From NCBI GenBank assembly GCA_017614995.1, contig JAGAAX010000014.1, positions 62,001-126,000 on the forward strand: a stretch of DNA of 64,000 nucleotides, given 5' to 3'. This stretch comes from Spirochaetaceae bacterium (GTDB lineage Bacteria > Spirochaetota > Spirochaetia > Treponematales > Treponemataceae). The translations under genes were made by a program, and so were the position numbers. Every line of letters begins with the position of its first letter. Positions within the stretch are counted from its first letter, which is position 1. Below are positions 40,597 through 49,703 of the stretch, piece by piece. The notes under the pieces are model-generated. The model was not told where the DNA came from. It did not search any database and was given only the letters and a program-made list of their open reading frames with translations.

Positions 40597-41643
40597 ATGA
40601 AAGACAAAAAATATTTTGACGAAAAATTTGTTTTCTATAAAAATCTTCAATTCTATACTATAGTAATAGCATGTCTTTCCAATGTAATGTATCTTTCATC
40701 TGATTTTGATATTTACGGCGGTTTTTCAATAAAGATTCTTATATGCCGTCTTATTCCAATGGTTTTTCTGCCTTTATATGTAAGCCTGTTTCAATTTTCA
40801 AATAAAACCCCGCATTTCAAGCAGTTTGCTTCGTTTTTTATGTTTCACATTCAGCATCTTACCACTATTGCAAGCTGCTACTTTTTAGCTCAGACAAATC
40901 ATGTATGCGAAGGCAACATGGTATTCATGATTGTCATTTTCATTCTTGGAATATGCAGCAGCCTGAACTACGCGCTTATAAGCATGTCACTGTTCTGGGC
41001 ATGTTTTCTGCTTTCGGGCTTCTTCATTCAATATGAGGAACTGTCCGTTGTCATTGTGAACATGCTGCCGGTTGCAGTCGGCACAATGATTCTGCTTATT
41101 CCGCTGAACAACACATACAAAAAGCAGTACGAATACCGTAAGCAGATAAATTTTCTCGCCTACCACGACTGGCTTACAAGGCTTTACAGCCGCAACGCCT
41201 TGCAGCTTTTCTGCTATGAAAATACGACAATTCTGACAAGACAGAATGTAAGCATTGCAATCATCGATATTGATAACTTCAAGAAAATCAACGACGCAAA
41301 AGGTCACTCTTACGGCGATAAATGTCTTGAACTTTTGGCTGACATAATCCGAAGCTGCCTTCTGAAAAATGACTTTGCAATGCGGTGGGGCGGCGAGGAG
41401 TTTGTGCTTGTAATAAACAGCAGCAACAATCCGGTTAGAATTATAGAAAACATCCGCGAGCAGATTCAGCTTCAGACAGACTTTACTGTTTCAATTGGCC
41501 TTACACATTACACAGGCAAAGAGCTTGAAACCGACGTAATGAAAGCCGGCGAAGCACTTCTGTACGCCAAAAAGCATGGCAAAAATAAGACTGTTGAATA
41601 TGAAAAAATTCACGACGCCAAACCAAAAGACCAAAGATACTAA
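40597..41643 (+). CDS. Membrane diguanylate cyclase (GGDEF domain)
   Basis: A protein of about 348 residues that makes the second messenger cyclic di-GMP. About six N-terminal membrane helices (about 15-175) are followed by a GGDEF domain from FLAYHDWLTRLYSRN onward; the active-site motif is RWGGEEF. The inhibitory RxxD site five residues upstream reads LKND, so product inhibition may be lost. The start is uncertain: ATG 40597, TTG 40588 or TTG 40549 are in frame, and AGAAGGA at 40568-40574 does not sit well for any of them. It stands alone, between a terminator and the gmd region. Confidence 0.87.
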   Translation: MKDKKYFDEKFVFYKNLQFYTIVIACLSNVMYLSSDFDIYGGFSIKILICRLIPMVFLPLYVSLFQFSNKTPHFKQFASFFMFHIQHLTTIASCYFLAQTNHVCEGNMVFMIVIFILGICSSLNYALISMSLFWACFLLSGFFIQYEELSVVIVNMLPVAVGTMILLIPLNNTYKKQYEYRKQINFLAYHDWLTRLYSRNALQLFCYENTTILTRQNVSIAIIDIDNFKKINDAKGHSYGDKCLELLADIIRSCLLKNDFAMRWGGEEFVLVINSSNNPVRIIENIREQIQLQTDFTVSIGLTHYTGKELETDVMKAGEALLYAKKHGKNKTVEYEKIHDAKPKDQRY

Positions 41644-41848
41644 AAATAATTCCGCTTATTATGCCTTCGGCTACGCTCAGCCACCACAATCTTAAAAACT
41701 CGAATTTCGGGCTAATAACCAAATTCTCCGCGTATTACTGCAAGCAAAGCCTAAACAACACCTTGCGTACCTTGTTGAGTAAATATCAAAAATAAGCTAT
41801 ATTTTTCTTTACCTATTATAGAACATCTTTTTTAAGGACATATTATAA
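41644..41848. other. Intergenic region upstream of gmd
   Basis: 205 bp. It holds part of a REP-like palindromic sequence (around GGCTACGCTCAGCC, 41670-41683) and an AT-rich promoter zone near 41800-41820 (TATTATAGA). AAGGA (41834-41838) is the gmd Shine-Dalgarno at long spacing. No gene is seen. Confidence 0.5.
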
Positions 41849-42928
41849 ATGAAAAAAATCGCATTGATTACAGGCATTACAGGTCAGGACGGTTCGTTTC
41901 TTGCAGAATTTCTGCTCGATAAAGGCTACGACGTTCACGGAATTATCCGCCGCTCTTCATCTTTCAACACAGGCAGAATCGAGCACCTTTACATCGACGA
42001 CTTAATTGAAGACATTCACAAAGACCGCCGCGTTCACCTTCATTACGGCGACATGACAGACTCAATGAGCATTACACGTCTTATCAGAGAGATTCAGCCG
42101 ACAGAAATCTACAACCTTGCGGCACAGTCTCACGTAAAAGTTTCATTTGAAGTGCCGGAATACACAGCCGATGCAGACGCAGTCGGCACTTTGAGAATTC
42201 TTGAAGCTGTGCGCTTCCTCGGTCTTGAAAAGAAATGCCGCATTTATCAGGCTTCTACTTCAGAGCTTTTCGGCAAAGTTCAGGAAGTTCCGCAAAAAGA
42301 AACAACACCTTTCTACCCTACTTCGCCTTATGCTGTTGCAAAGCAGTACGGCTTCTGGATTACCAGAAACTACCGCGACGCTTACGGCATGTTTGCCGCA
42401 AACGGCATTTTGTTCAACCACGAAAGCGAACGCCGCGGCGAGACATTTGTTACAAGAAAAATTACGCTTGCAGCTTCACGCATTGCACACGGCTACCAGA
42501 AAAAGCTTTATCTCGGCAACCTGAACGCACTGCGTGACTGGGGCTATGCAAAAGACTATGTAGAATGTATGTGGCTCATTCTTCAGCATGACAAGCCTGA
42601 TGACTTTGTTATTGCTACCGGCGAGCAGTATTCGGTACGCACTTTCTGCGAGCTTGCCTTCAAAGAAGCCGGAATTGAGCTTGAATTCAAGGGCGACGGC
42701 GTAAAAGAAAAGGGCTACAACAAAAAAACAGGCGAGGTGCTTGTTGAAGTTGATCCTGCATATTTCAGACCTTCAGAAGTTGAGACACTGCTCGGCGACC
42801 CGACAAAAGCCAAAAACGAGCTCGGCTGGAACCCGCGCAAAACCTCATTTGAACAGCTTGTAAAACTGATGATGAAACACGACATGGAATTTGTTAAAAA
42901 AGACCATGATTCAAAAGTAAAAGGCTAA
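41849..42928 (+). CDS. gmd: GDP-mannose 4,6-dehydratase
   Basis: A 359-residue short-chain dehydrogenase that turns GDP-mannose into GDP-4-keto-6-deoxymannose, the first step to GDP-L-fucose. The NADP-binding motif [16 protein letters not shown] lies at residues 8-23, with [15 protein letters not shown] after it. The catalytic Ser/Thr and Tyr-x-x-x-Lys are in [11 protein letters not shown]. The [18 protein letters not shown] segment is diagnostic. Length and motifs match the family. The fcl gene follows 4 bp later. Confidence 0.97.
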   Translation: MKKIALITGITGQDGSFLAEFLLDKGYDVHGIIRRSSSFNTGRIEHLYIDDLIEDIHKDRRVHLHYGDMTDSMSITRLIREIQPTEIYNLAAQSHVKVSFEVPEYTADADAVGTLRILEAVRFLGLEKKCRIYQASTSELFGKVQEVPQKETTPFYPTSPYAVAKQYGFWITRNYRDAYGMFAANGILFNHESERRGETFVTRKITLAASRIAHGYQKKLYLGNLNALRDWGYAKDYVECMWLILQHDKPDDFVIATGEQYSVRTFCELAFKEAGIELEFKGDGVKEKGYNKKTGEVLVEVDPAYFRPSEVETLLGDPTKAKNELGWNPRKTSFEQLVKLMMKHDMEFVKKDHDSKVKG

Positions 42929-42932
42929 TAAA

Positions 42933-43913
42933 ATGGAAAAGAACGCTAAAATTTACGTTGCAGGACACCGCGGACTTGTAGGCTCTGCCATTGTAAGAAA
43001 CCTGACCCAGAAGGGCTATACAAATATCGTAACAAGAACTCACAAAGAGCTTGATCTTCTTAATCAAAGTGCTGTAAACGCATTTTTTGAGACTGAAAAG
43101 CCCGAATACGTTTTTTTGGCGGCAGCACATGTCGGTGGAATCGGTGCAAATTCGACCTACCCTGCCGACTTTATCTACCAGAATATGATGATTGGCTTTA
43201 ACGTAGTTGAAGCTGCGCGCAAGAACGGCGTTAAAAAGCTTATGAATCTCGGCTCAACGTGCATTTACCCAAAAATGGCACCGCAGCCAATTCAAGAAGA
43301 ATCGCTTCTTACAGGGCCGCTTGAACCGACAAACGACGCTTATGCCCTTGCAAAGATAAGCGTAATAAAGCTGTGCACAAGCTATAACAAGCAGTTCGGC
43401 ACAGATTTTCTCTCGGTAATGCCGACAAACCTTTACGGTCTTGAGGACAATTATGAGCTTCAGGGCTCGCATGTTCTTCCTGCAATGCTCCGCAAATTCC
43501 ATGAAGCAAAAGTCTCAAAAGCTGATGTTGTAGAACTTTGGGGTGACGGTTCTCCTTTAAGAGAGTTTCTCTACAGCGACGACCTCGCAAACGCCGTTGT
43601 TTATCTTATGGAAACAAAGCACGCCTCAGATTTGCGCACACCGACCGGCGATTTTGTAAACGTAGGTTCGGGCAAAGAGCTGACAATCAAACAGCTTGCT
43701 GAAACAATCAGAGACATTGTATACAAAGACGCACCCGGCAGAACCTGCAAAATCAACTGGAACACAGACAAGCCGAACGGCACACCGCGCAAGCTCTGCG
43801 ACATTACCCGTCTTTTGAATCTCGGCTGGAAACCGGAAGTTGAGCTCAAAGACGGAATTGAGCGCATATACGACTGGTACGTTAAAAACGAAAATTCTAT
43901 AAAAGGAAAATAA
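42933..43913 (+). CDS. fcl: GDP-L-fucose synthase
   Basis: A 326-residue epimerase/reductase that converts the Gmd product to GDP-L-fucose. The dinucleotide motif is [14 protein letters not shown] (residues 10-23). The [19 protein letters not shown] block and [19 protein letters not shown] are family hallmarks, and the catalytic Tyr-Lys is in [12 protein letters not shown]. It lies directly behind gmd, so the pair supplies fucose for surface glycans or glycoproteins. Confidence 0.97.
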   Translation: MEKNAKIYVAGHRGLVGSAIVRNLTQKGYTNIVTRTHKELDLLNQSAVNAFFETEKPEYVFLAAAHVGGIGANSTYPADFIYQNMMIGFNVVEAARKNGVKKLMNLGSTCIYPKMAPQPIQEESLLTGPLEPTNDAYALAKISVIKLCTSYNKQFGTDFLSVMPTNLYGLEDNYELQGSHVLPAMLRKFHEAKVSKADVVELWGDGSPLREFLYSDDLANAVVYLMETKHASDLRTPTGDFVNVGSGKELTIKQLAETIRDIVYKDAPGRTCKINWNTDKPNGTPRKLCDITRLLNLGWKPEVELKDGIERIYDWYVKNENSIKGK

Positions 43914-43917
43914 CTTG

Positions 43918-44433
43918 ATGGAACAGCAGCTTTCGCTTTTTGAAAACACTAACAGCGTACAGGCTGATATTGTTGTCTATACTGACGGCGGCTGTTCCGG
44001 CAACCCGGGCGCAGGCGGCTGGGGCTGCGTAATAATTGATGAAGCCGCAGCCGCTTCAGGCAAAGCACCCAAAGAACAGTGTCTCTCTGGCGGCGAAAAA
44101 TGCACCACAAACAACCGCATGGAGCTTACTGCCGTAATTACGGCCTTGACCTTTATAGCTTCTTCACCCGAAAAACTTTCACGACCTGTTTCAGTTTACA
44201 CAGACAGCCAGTACGTCAAAAACGGAATTACTACATGGATTAAGGGCTGGAAACGCAACGGCTGGCGCACTGCCGACAAAAAGCCTGTAAAAAACCAGGA
44301 TTTGTGGGTTGCGCTTGACGAAGCCGTTTCAAAGCTTAATGTACGCTGGGTCTGGGTAAAAGGTCACGCCGGCATCAAATACAACGAACTTGTAGACTCC
44401 CTCTGCCAAGCAGAAATCAAAAAATACAAATAG
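43918..44433 (+). CDS. rnhA: Ribonuclease HI with N-terminal clamp-binding-like motif
   Basis: A 171-residue RNase HI that cuts RNA in RNA-DNA hybrids. The catalytic carboxylates are Asp23 ([11 protein letters not shown]), Glu69 (NNRMEL), Asp96 (YTDSQYV) and Asp160 (NELVDSL), with the active-site His150 in KGHAG. An N-terminal extension reads [14 protein letters not shown] at residues 4-8 is a perfect match to the bacterial beta sliding clamp-binding consensus QL(S/D)LF. ATG 43918 is used, with AAAGGA upstream. It lies 4 bp after fcl and is probably co-transcribed, though unrelated in function. Confidence 0.95.
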   Translation: MEQQLSLFENTNSVQADIVVYTDGGCSGNPGAGGWGCVIIDEAAAASGKAPKEQCLSGGEKCTTNNRMELTAVITALTFIASSPEKLSRPVSVYTDSQYVKNGITTWIKGWKRNGWRTADKKPVKNQDLWVALDEAVSKLNVRWVWVKGHAGIKYNELVDSLCQAEIKKYK

Positions 44434-44449
44434 CGCCATTCCGAACAGA

Positions 44450-44468
44450 CCCTGAAACAAGTTCAGGG
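44450..44468. repeat. REP-like hairpin
   Basis: CCCTGAA-ACAAG-TTCAGGG is perfectly paired and lies between the convergent rnhA gene and the gene at 44506-44931. The same core with another stem recurs at 50714-50734. Confidence 0.7.
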
Positions 44469-44505
44469 TGACACACAACACCTTTGCGCAGCGAAGGCAA
44501 AACTG

Positions 44506-44931
44506 TCAGCTTTTCAGGCGGTTCATCTCGGAGCGGATAACGAGAAGGCGGCGGTGAAGTTCTTTTACCTGATTGAGGCTTGTCATGATTTTTGACTGCA
44601 TGTACACGTCTGTCAAAAAGCCGTCAAAGACAAAATCCGCAAAAGTAGCAAAGGTCGCATCGTTCATCGTAAAGTCGGCGGGCATAACTACATCGTTAAG
44701 CTCGCGCCGAAGCTGTTCAAGCAGCTCGTTTACGCGGCAAGAAACATCAGCAGCAGAGTTGAGCTTTGCGTGCTTTATAAGGTTTGTCAAAAAGCCGCCG
44801 CCTGCAATATCGATGAATCCCCAGTTCCGCGCGCTTCTAAAACTGTGCTCCATTTTTTCGACAAGCGGAATCAGCTCGTCTAAAACCCGCAGTACATCGT
44901 TTACTTCTTTTAAGTTTTTCTCGTCTGTCAT
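44506..44931 (-). CDS. Small helical protein of unknown function
   Basis: A 141-residue cytoplasmic protein, nearly all helical, with heptad-like patterns at both ends. The middle segment RNWGFIDIAGGGFLTNLIKHAK resembles a conserved block in uncharacterised proteins of clostridia and other anaerobes (written in two parts here: RNWGFIDIAGGG and FLTNLIKHAK). ATG 44931 (MTDEKNLKEV) is preferred over an upstream in-frame ATG, because a promoter is placed for a transcript that begins at this codon. No neighbours on its strand. Confidence 0.75.
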   Translation of the reverse strand: MTDEKNLKEVNDVLRVLDELIPLVEKMEHSFRSARNWGFIDIAGGGFLTNLIKHAKLNSAADVSCRVNELLEQLRRELNDVVMPADFTMNDATFATFADFVFDGFLTDVYMQSKIMTSLNQVKELHRRLLVIRSEMNRLKS

Positions 44932-44938
44932 AGCTGCA

Positions 44939-44967
44939 ACTATAATTCTTTGCACAATCTTCCGCAA
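44939..44967 (-). promoter_or_regulatory. Promoter with leaderless layout
   Basis: TTGCGG (44962-44967) and TATAGT (44939-44944) are 17 bp apart, with 7 nt to ATG 44931. No Shine-Dalgarno exists. Confidence 0.5.
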
Positions 44968-45043
44968 GCACAGCATGTACTGTCGATTATGGAGCACGAT
45001 TCAAAACCACGCCCTTGTACACCATCTCCCAACAAGTGCCCCC

Positions 45044-45132
45044 TTGTGCACCAGTTACAAGTTTGCGTTCTGCGCAAACTTGGCCGTTTTGCAAGATAAA
45101 GCCCATCCCGTAGATAAAGCTATTGCAAAACG
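45044..45132 (+). repeat. Structured dispersed repeat, copy 2
   Basis: A conserved head (TTGTGCACCAGTTACAAG, 45044-45061) leads into a 10-bp perfect stem CAAGTTTGCG/CGCAAACTTG (45058-45067 with 45073-45082). A second perfect stem, CGTTTTGCAA/TTGCAAAACG (45085-45094 with 45123-45132), has GTAGATAAAGC in its loop. The same order occurs in copy 3. Confidence 0.75.
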
Positions 45133-45147
45133 CAAACCCGGTACAGC

Positions 45148-45176
45148 TTGAGATTCGCGGCTAATTATGCAATAAT
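45148..45176 (+). promoter_or_regulatory. Promoter of the DUF3160 lipoprotein gene
   Basis: TTGAGA (45148-45153) and AATAAT (45171-45176) are 17 bp apart. Confidence 0.5.
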
Positions 45177-45202
45177 AGCCGTACTACTCACAGGAGAGTG
45201 AC

Positions 45203-48025
45203 ATGAAAAAGACTTGTTTATTCCTTTTGATTGCGGCTGCGGCAATGACCGCATTTACAGGCTGCAAAAAAGAAAACGCAAAAACAGAAGAAGCACCTTC
45301 AATTTCAACTGAAGAACTTGAAATGGCAGAAGTAAAGCTGCCTGAACCGGTAGCAGAGCTTGAAACTTCGGGCTTTACGCTTGACGACTTTAAGGCAAAC
45401 AAAGACGGCGTAAAAGCTGAAGCCCACAAGAAATATCTTACAGACACGCTCTCGTTTCTGCCAGTGCCAAAGCCTGTGCAGCAAAGCAGCAGCACAGCCG
45501 TTGTAGTATCAAACAAATGCAAGCTGTATCCTGTTCAGAACATTTCTACAGATAAAGAAGCCGAAAACCTGAAAGACGGAATAGAAATTCCAATCGGAAC
45601 AGTTTTGAATATTTCTTCCGCCGAAAATGACATAATCAGAGCAACCGATAAAGAAAACTGGTACAACGGTTTGTTCAAATTTGAGAACAACTGGAACTGG
45701 TTTTACAAGACAGAATACGAAGGTCAGAAAGGCATGGTATTCGGCGCAGACTTGTTTTTCGGCAACACAGACCGCAACAATATTCTCAGCCTCTTATACA
45801 AAAGCAATGGAAGATTCGACAATTTCTACCCGATCTGCGGTTACGACACACTTTCGCCGGAACTTCAGACTTCGCTTCATTCAAATAGAATTGCGCTTCA
45901 GGAAGTTGCAAAAGACGAATATGGGCTTAGCGCAGACAAGCCTGACGACATGCTTTCTTTGTACATGAATCATGCAAAGAACAATCCTTTCGGTTGGGCA
46001 TATTCATCTATGGGAAGCGGACTTACACCGCTTTTTATAACGACTGACCTTTTTGCACATTCGCAGCACCGTATTTTTGACGCGATGCTTCAGCATGTAG
46101 AAGAAACCGTTTTTATAGACAAGCTTATAAGCGTATGCGACAGCTATATTGCAAAACTCAACGAAATGCGCGATTCAACAATTGATTCGGCTGAAAACAT
46201 CAGCAAAAAATCAACAGACAAGGTGACAATCAACGACATCGTAATAAGCAGCGGTGAAACCGTAGAAAAAGCCATTCTCTATTTTCAGACAGCGCGCGCA
46301 CTTCTTGAACTTGCACCGCCAATTGTTGAAAAAAAGAACTATTACGGTGAAGACAAAGAAGAGCCAGAAGTAAACCAAGCCGCAATTCTTGCAAAATACC
46401 CGGAAAGCGTGCAGAAAGAAATCGAGCTCATGGATAAAGCAGTCGGATTTGACGAATCTTATGTCCTTACATTTTCAGACGGCATACGGTACAAAGAAGA
46501 TTATTCGCAATACAAGCCGCGCGGACACTACACAAAGAACGGACGCCTCAAGGCATATTTCCGCGCAATGATGTGGTTCGGCAGAATCAATTTTAATGTT
46601 GCCGACCCTGATTCACTCAAAGGCGACCCGGACACACCTTTAGACGACCCGCAAATTTTGGGGCTCCGCATGACACCGATTTCTCTGCTTGTTACAGATT
46701 TGACCGCAAAAGACGAAGCACTTTTTTCAACATGGCGCGATCTTTTTGAGCCTATAACAAGCTTAATCGGCAAATCTGACGACCTGAGCTTTTTAGACGT
46801 TATGCCTCTGTGGAAAGAAGAAAATGTCGCAGACGTTCTTTCATGGATTACAGACAAAGAGAATATCTTAAAATTTGCAGAAAAAGCACACAGCAGACTT
46901 GAACCGCCTGCAATTTCAGGCAACAGCATCTTTAAGGGAAATCAGGCTGACACAAGCGGCAACCCACCGATGGGCTGGCGGCTTTTCGGACAGCGTTTCA
47001 CTTATGATTCATGGATTCATCAGAAAGTTTCACCGCCGCGTCTTTTCTCAAGAGACATGGTTATGGGTCTTGATATTATGAAAGCATTCGGTTCGCACAC
47101 CGCAGACCTTTATCTCCGAAGCGAATACGAAGAGCACGATGAATTAAAGCCAAAACTCAACGAGCTTGAGCACTTCTTTGCAAGCCAGGACGAAAAATTC
47201 TGGACAGGCACATATTACAACATGATTCTGTTTGAGACGGCGGCTCAGTCACGCTTTGAGCCGGGCACAGGCTTTTACTTTACAGAAACCCCGAAATGGG
47301 CAGTCAAATCAATGCTTGCCTCGCATGGAACATGGGCAGAGCTAAGACACGACACAATTCTTTATGTAAAACAGGTTTACGGCGAGCGCGCAGGTGGAGA
47401 CGGAGACGCAGAGCCGACATACCGCGCAGAAAAGCTTCCGCAGACTGTGCACTATATCGAGCCGAACATTCCGTTCTTTGAAGGCTTCAAGCTTGCAAAT
47501 GCCCTGCTTGCAGAGACTTACGCTCATTACGGACTTTATGACGACAATGCTAAAGAAGCCATAAACGGACTTCAGAAGCTCGCCGACAGAGCGCTTGAAA
47601 TTGCAAAGCTCGAACTCAATGACGAGTCAGTGCCAGAAGCACAGCTCGCATGGATTGCAACAATTCCTTCGGAATTAGCAAAATATGTAATGGTTTACGA
47701 AGACCGCTTCGCCTATTCAGAGTCAGACGACCAGTTCAAAATGGCAGTAATCGCCGATGTCTATACAAATGCTGATGCCGAAGTGGTTCTCGAAACAGGC
47801 GTCGGCATTCCGTACCGCATTTACGTTGCGCTCAACGACGGTCAGGGCGGCAAGCGCATCGCAGTCGGCTACACTTTCAGCTACTATGAGTTTGCGCACC
47901 CGATGGACGACCGCCTCACAGACGAAGCTTGGAAAGAAGCTGTCTACAGCGGACAGTCACTAGACGCTTTCAAGCCGTTCTGGTGTCAGAACCAGACTTT
48001 AAGGGCTTCCGGCTTTGGTAACTAA
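45203..48025 (+). CDS. DUF3160 lipoprotein
   Basis: A 940-residue lipoprotein. The signal sequence ends in a relaxed spirochaetal lipobox (FTGC, Cys21). A short SH3-like segment at about 85-180 precedes the long, mainly helical DUF3160 region (about 200-930), with typical stretches such as LTPLFITTDLFAHSQHRIFD and PRLFSRDMVMGLDIMKAFGS. DUF3160 proteins are large exported proteins of unknown function, common in spirochaetes and clostridia. AGGAG precedes ATG 45203 at 7 nt. The Memo-like gene overlaps its 3' end by 11 bp. Confidence 0.88.
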   Translation: MKKTCLFLLIAAAAMTAFTGCKKENAKTEEAPSISTEELEMAEVKLPEPVAELETSGFTLDDFKANKDGVKAEAHKKYLTDTLSFLPVPKPVQQSSSTAVVVSNKCKLYPVQNISTDKEAENLKDGIEIPIGTVLNISSAENDIIRATDKENWYNGLFKFENNWNWFYKTEYEGQKGMVFGADLFFGNTDRNNILSLLYKSNGRFDNFYPICGYDTLSPELQTSLHSNRIALQEVAKDEYGLSADKPDDMLSLYMNHAKNNPFGWAYSSMGSGLTPLFITTDLFAHSQHRIFDAMLQHVEETVFIDKLISVCDSYIAKLNEMRDSTIDSAENISKKSTDKVTINDIVISSGETVEKAILYFQTARALLELAPPIVEKKNYYGEDKEEPEVNQAAILAKYPESVQKEIELMDKAVGFDESYVLTFSDGIRYKEDYSQYKPRGHYTKNGRLKAYFRAMMWFGRINFNVADPDSLKGDPDTPLDDPQILGLRMTPISLLVTDLTAKDEALFSTWRDLFEPITSLIGKSDDLSFLDVMPLWKEENVADVLSWITDKENILKFAEKAHSRLEPPAISGNSIFKGNQADTSGNPPMGWRLFGQRFTYDSWIHQKVSPPRLFSRDMVMGLDIMKAFGSHTADLYLRSEYEEHDELKPKLNELEHFFASQDEKFWTGTYYNMILFETAAQSRFEPGTGFYFTETPKWAVKSMLASHGTWAELRHDTILYVKQVYGERAGGDGDAEPTYRAEKLPQTVHYIEPNIPFFEGFKLANALLAETYAHYGLYDDNAKEAINGLQKLADRALEIAKLELNDESVPEAQLAWIATIPSELAKYVMVYEDRFAYSESDDQFKMAVIADVYTNADAEVVLETGVGIPYRIYVALNDGQGGKRIAVGYTFSYYEFAHPMDDRLTDEAWKEAVYSGQSLDAFKPFWCQNQTLRASGFGN

Positions 48026-49004
48026 GCTCAAAATTGCAGTGGTCTGCTTTGCGGCGGCCATTGCAATTCCGCTTATTCTATTCACTTTACATATAATAAA
48101 AACTGAAGCTACCGCTCCCAAGACACAGGCTGTAGCGGGGGCGGCTCTTTCAAAAGAAATAGCAGAATCTGCCAATTCAAGATTTTACTGCGACAACATA
48201 GACGAATCTCTGCTTGTGCCCACAAACAAAATCGAAAAAGAAAATTCACTAGCCCCAAATGCTGTGCCTGTTGCAGGCATTGTAAGCCACCACATTTTGG
48301 CACACACCCAGATTGACGGCTGGTTCGCAGAGCTTGCGGCGCACAGAAAAGACATATCTACATTTTTGGTTTTATCTCCCTCCCACTGGGATCTCTCGAC
48401 GGGCTTTTTCTCTGTTACTTTCGGTTCGTGGGTTGTTTCAGGCGGGGGTACAGGCACAGCAGACGGCGGCGCACCGCAGCTTGTCGCTACAGACTTTGAG
48501 ATTGAGAACAAACTTAAAGAAGCTTTAGACGCAACAATTGACGACACCGCCTTTGCAAGCGAACATGGCGTTTCGGCTCTTGCACCGTATATAAAGAAAT
48601 ATTTTCCAAATGCAAAGATTGCCGCCGTAATTTACAGCGGAGAACCGCCTGTAAACCAGCCGCTTGCAGAAAAGCTTTGCAGCGCCGTAAGCGGCTGCAC
48701 TGGTTCAGCCAGTCCAGAGAATGACGGCGTTTTTCTGCTTGTTTCGTCAGACTTTTCGCACCACCAGAATCTTGAAACCACAAAAGCGCGCGATGCCAGA
48801 AGCCGCCTGTTTTTAGAAAAACCGTCTGAACAGCCCTGGATTCTAGCCGTCTGCGACAACCGCCCGGCAATGTACACACTGCAAAAGCTTCTGCCGGAAA
48901 GCACCAGAACAACAATTCTGTGCAACACCAACTCTTACGAGCTTTGCAATGAAGGCGCCGACGACATAACAAGCTACTTCTTCTGCTTCTTCAGCAAACG
49001 CTAG
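48015..49004 (+). CDS. Memo-family (AmmeMemoRadiSam system protein B-like) membrane-anchored protein
   Basis: A 329-residue protein with one N-terminal membrane helix (about 5-27) and a Memo domain (about 80-325). The conserved GIVSHHILAH, VLSPSHW, EHGVSALAPYIKKYFP and LVSSDFSHH segments supply the histidines that bind metal in this family. Memo proteins resemble non-haem iron dioxygenases. The start is TTG 48015, which overlaps the DUF3160 stop by 11 bp and has AAGGG 9 nt upstream. The usual partners of the AmmeMemoRadiSam system are not adjacent. Co-translation with the lipoprotein suggests a joint envelope function. Confidence 0.85.
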   Translation: MVTKLKIAVVCFAAAIAIPLILFTLHIIKTEATAPKTQAVAGAALSKEIAESANSRFYCDNIDESLLVPTNKIEKENSLAPNAVPVAGIVSHHILAHTQIDGWFAELAAHRKDISTFLVLSPSHWDLSTGFFSVTFGSWVVSGGGTGTADGGAPQLVATDFEIENKLKEALDATIDDTAFASEHGVSALAPYIKKYFPNAKIAAVIYSGEPPVNQPLAEKLCSAVSGCTGSASPENDGVFLLVSSDFSHHQNLETTKARDARSRLFLEKPSEQPWILAVCDNRPAMYTLQKLLPESTRTTILCNTNSYELCNEGADDITSYFFCFFSKR

Positions 49005-49025
49005 AAAAGCATCAGCACGAAAAGG

Positions 49026-49625
49026 CTAATCTGTCAGGAATTCGCCGGTGGTTTTGGTGGTTCTGTTGCTTTCGTTATAATCAAGAATTTCAAGCTTCTT
49101 GATTCTGGCAACGTAATACTTTTTCGGTTTTGAGCGGGAAAGGTCATCGTCTACATAAGTATAGATTCTGTCCGTATAAATGTTGAAGTAGCCTACATAG
49201 CCTTTTGGAATCGTTTCTTCGATTTGCTTGAGCAGTTTCTTGCTTATAACAAAAAAGAGCGAGACTTTCTCATAAGGTTCTGCCCAAAATGTCGGGCGCT
49301 GCGTCAAAGACGAAACCGAAATGCGGTAATAGCCTTCAAAAGGCTCACCGGCTTCTGGCGAAATAGACGCATCAAGAATCTTTACTCTTTTTCCGTTATA
49401 CTTTTCATAGGAATTATAGAACTTGGTAAAAGAAACTTCTGAAATGCTGCTACGCTTTTCTTTTTCAAGCGCAAAAAGCACAGTCTGCAAGGTGTTTATT
49501 GTTTCTTGAATTTCACCTTCTTCATAAGAATCGCGCGCCTCGTCAAGCAAATCCATGATTTCATCTGCTGAAACTGTGTTCACAATAAAAACGGCCAAAA
49601 CTACAAGAAAAATCTTTTTTAACAT
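49026..49625 (-). CDS. Small exported protein of unknown function
   Basis: A 199-residue protein with a signal peptide (MLKKIFLVVLAVFIVNTVSA). A helical pair at about 20-55 (DEARDSYEEGEIQETINTL) resembles a single TPR-like hairpin. The remainder (about 65-185) is beta-rich with VKILDASISPEAGEPFEGYY, which may be an OB-like or similar fold. No family is recognised with confidence. GGAGG precedes ATG 49625; a longer in-frame start upstream is not supported. Confidence 0.75.
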   Translation of the reverse strand: MLKKIFLVVLAVFIVNTVSADEIMDLLDEARDSYEEGEIQETINTLQTVLFALEKEKRSSISEVSFTKFYNSYEKYNGKRVKILDASISPEAGEPFEGYYRISVSSLTQRPTFWAEPYEKVSLFFVISKKLLKQIEETIPKGYVGYFNIYTDRIYTYVDDDLSRSKPKKYYVARIKKLEILDYNESNRTTKTTGEFLTD

Positions 49626-49703
49626 ACTCCCTCCAAGGGTTAATTTGTTACATATAGTATCAACCATTTTTGCGCTAAAAGCAATCCACTTGAATTGAAA
49701 ATT

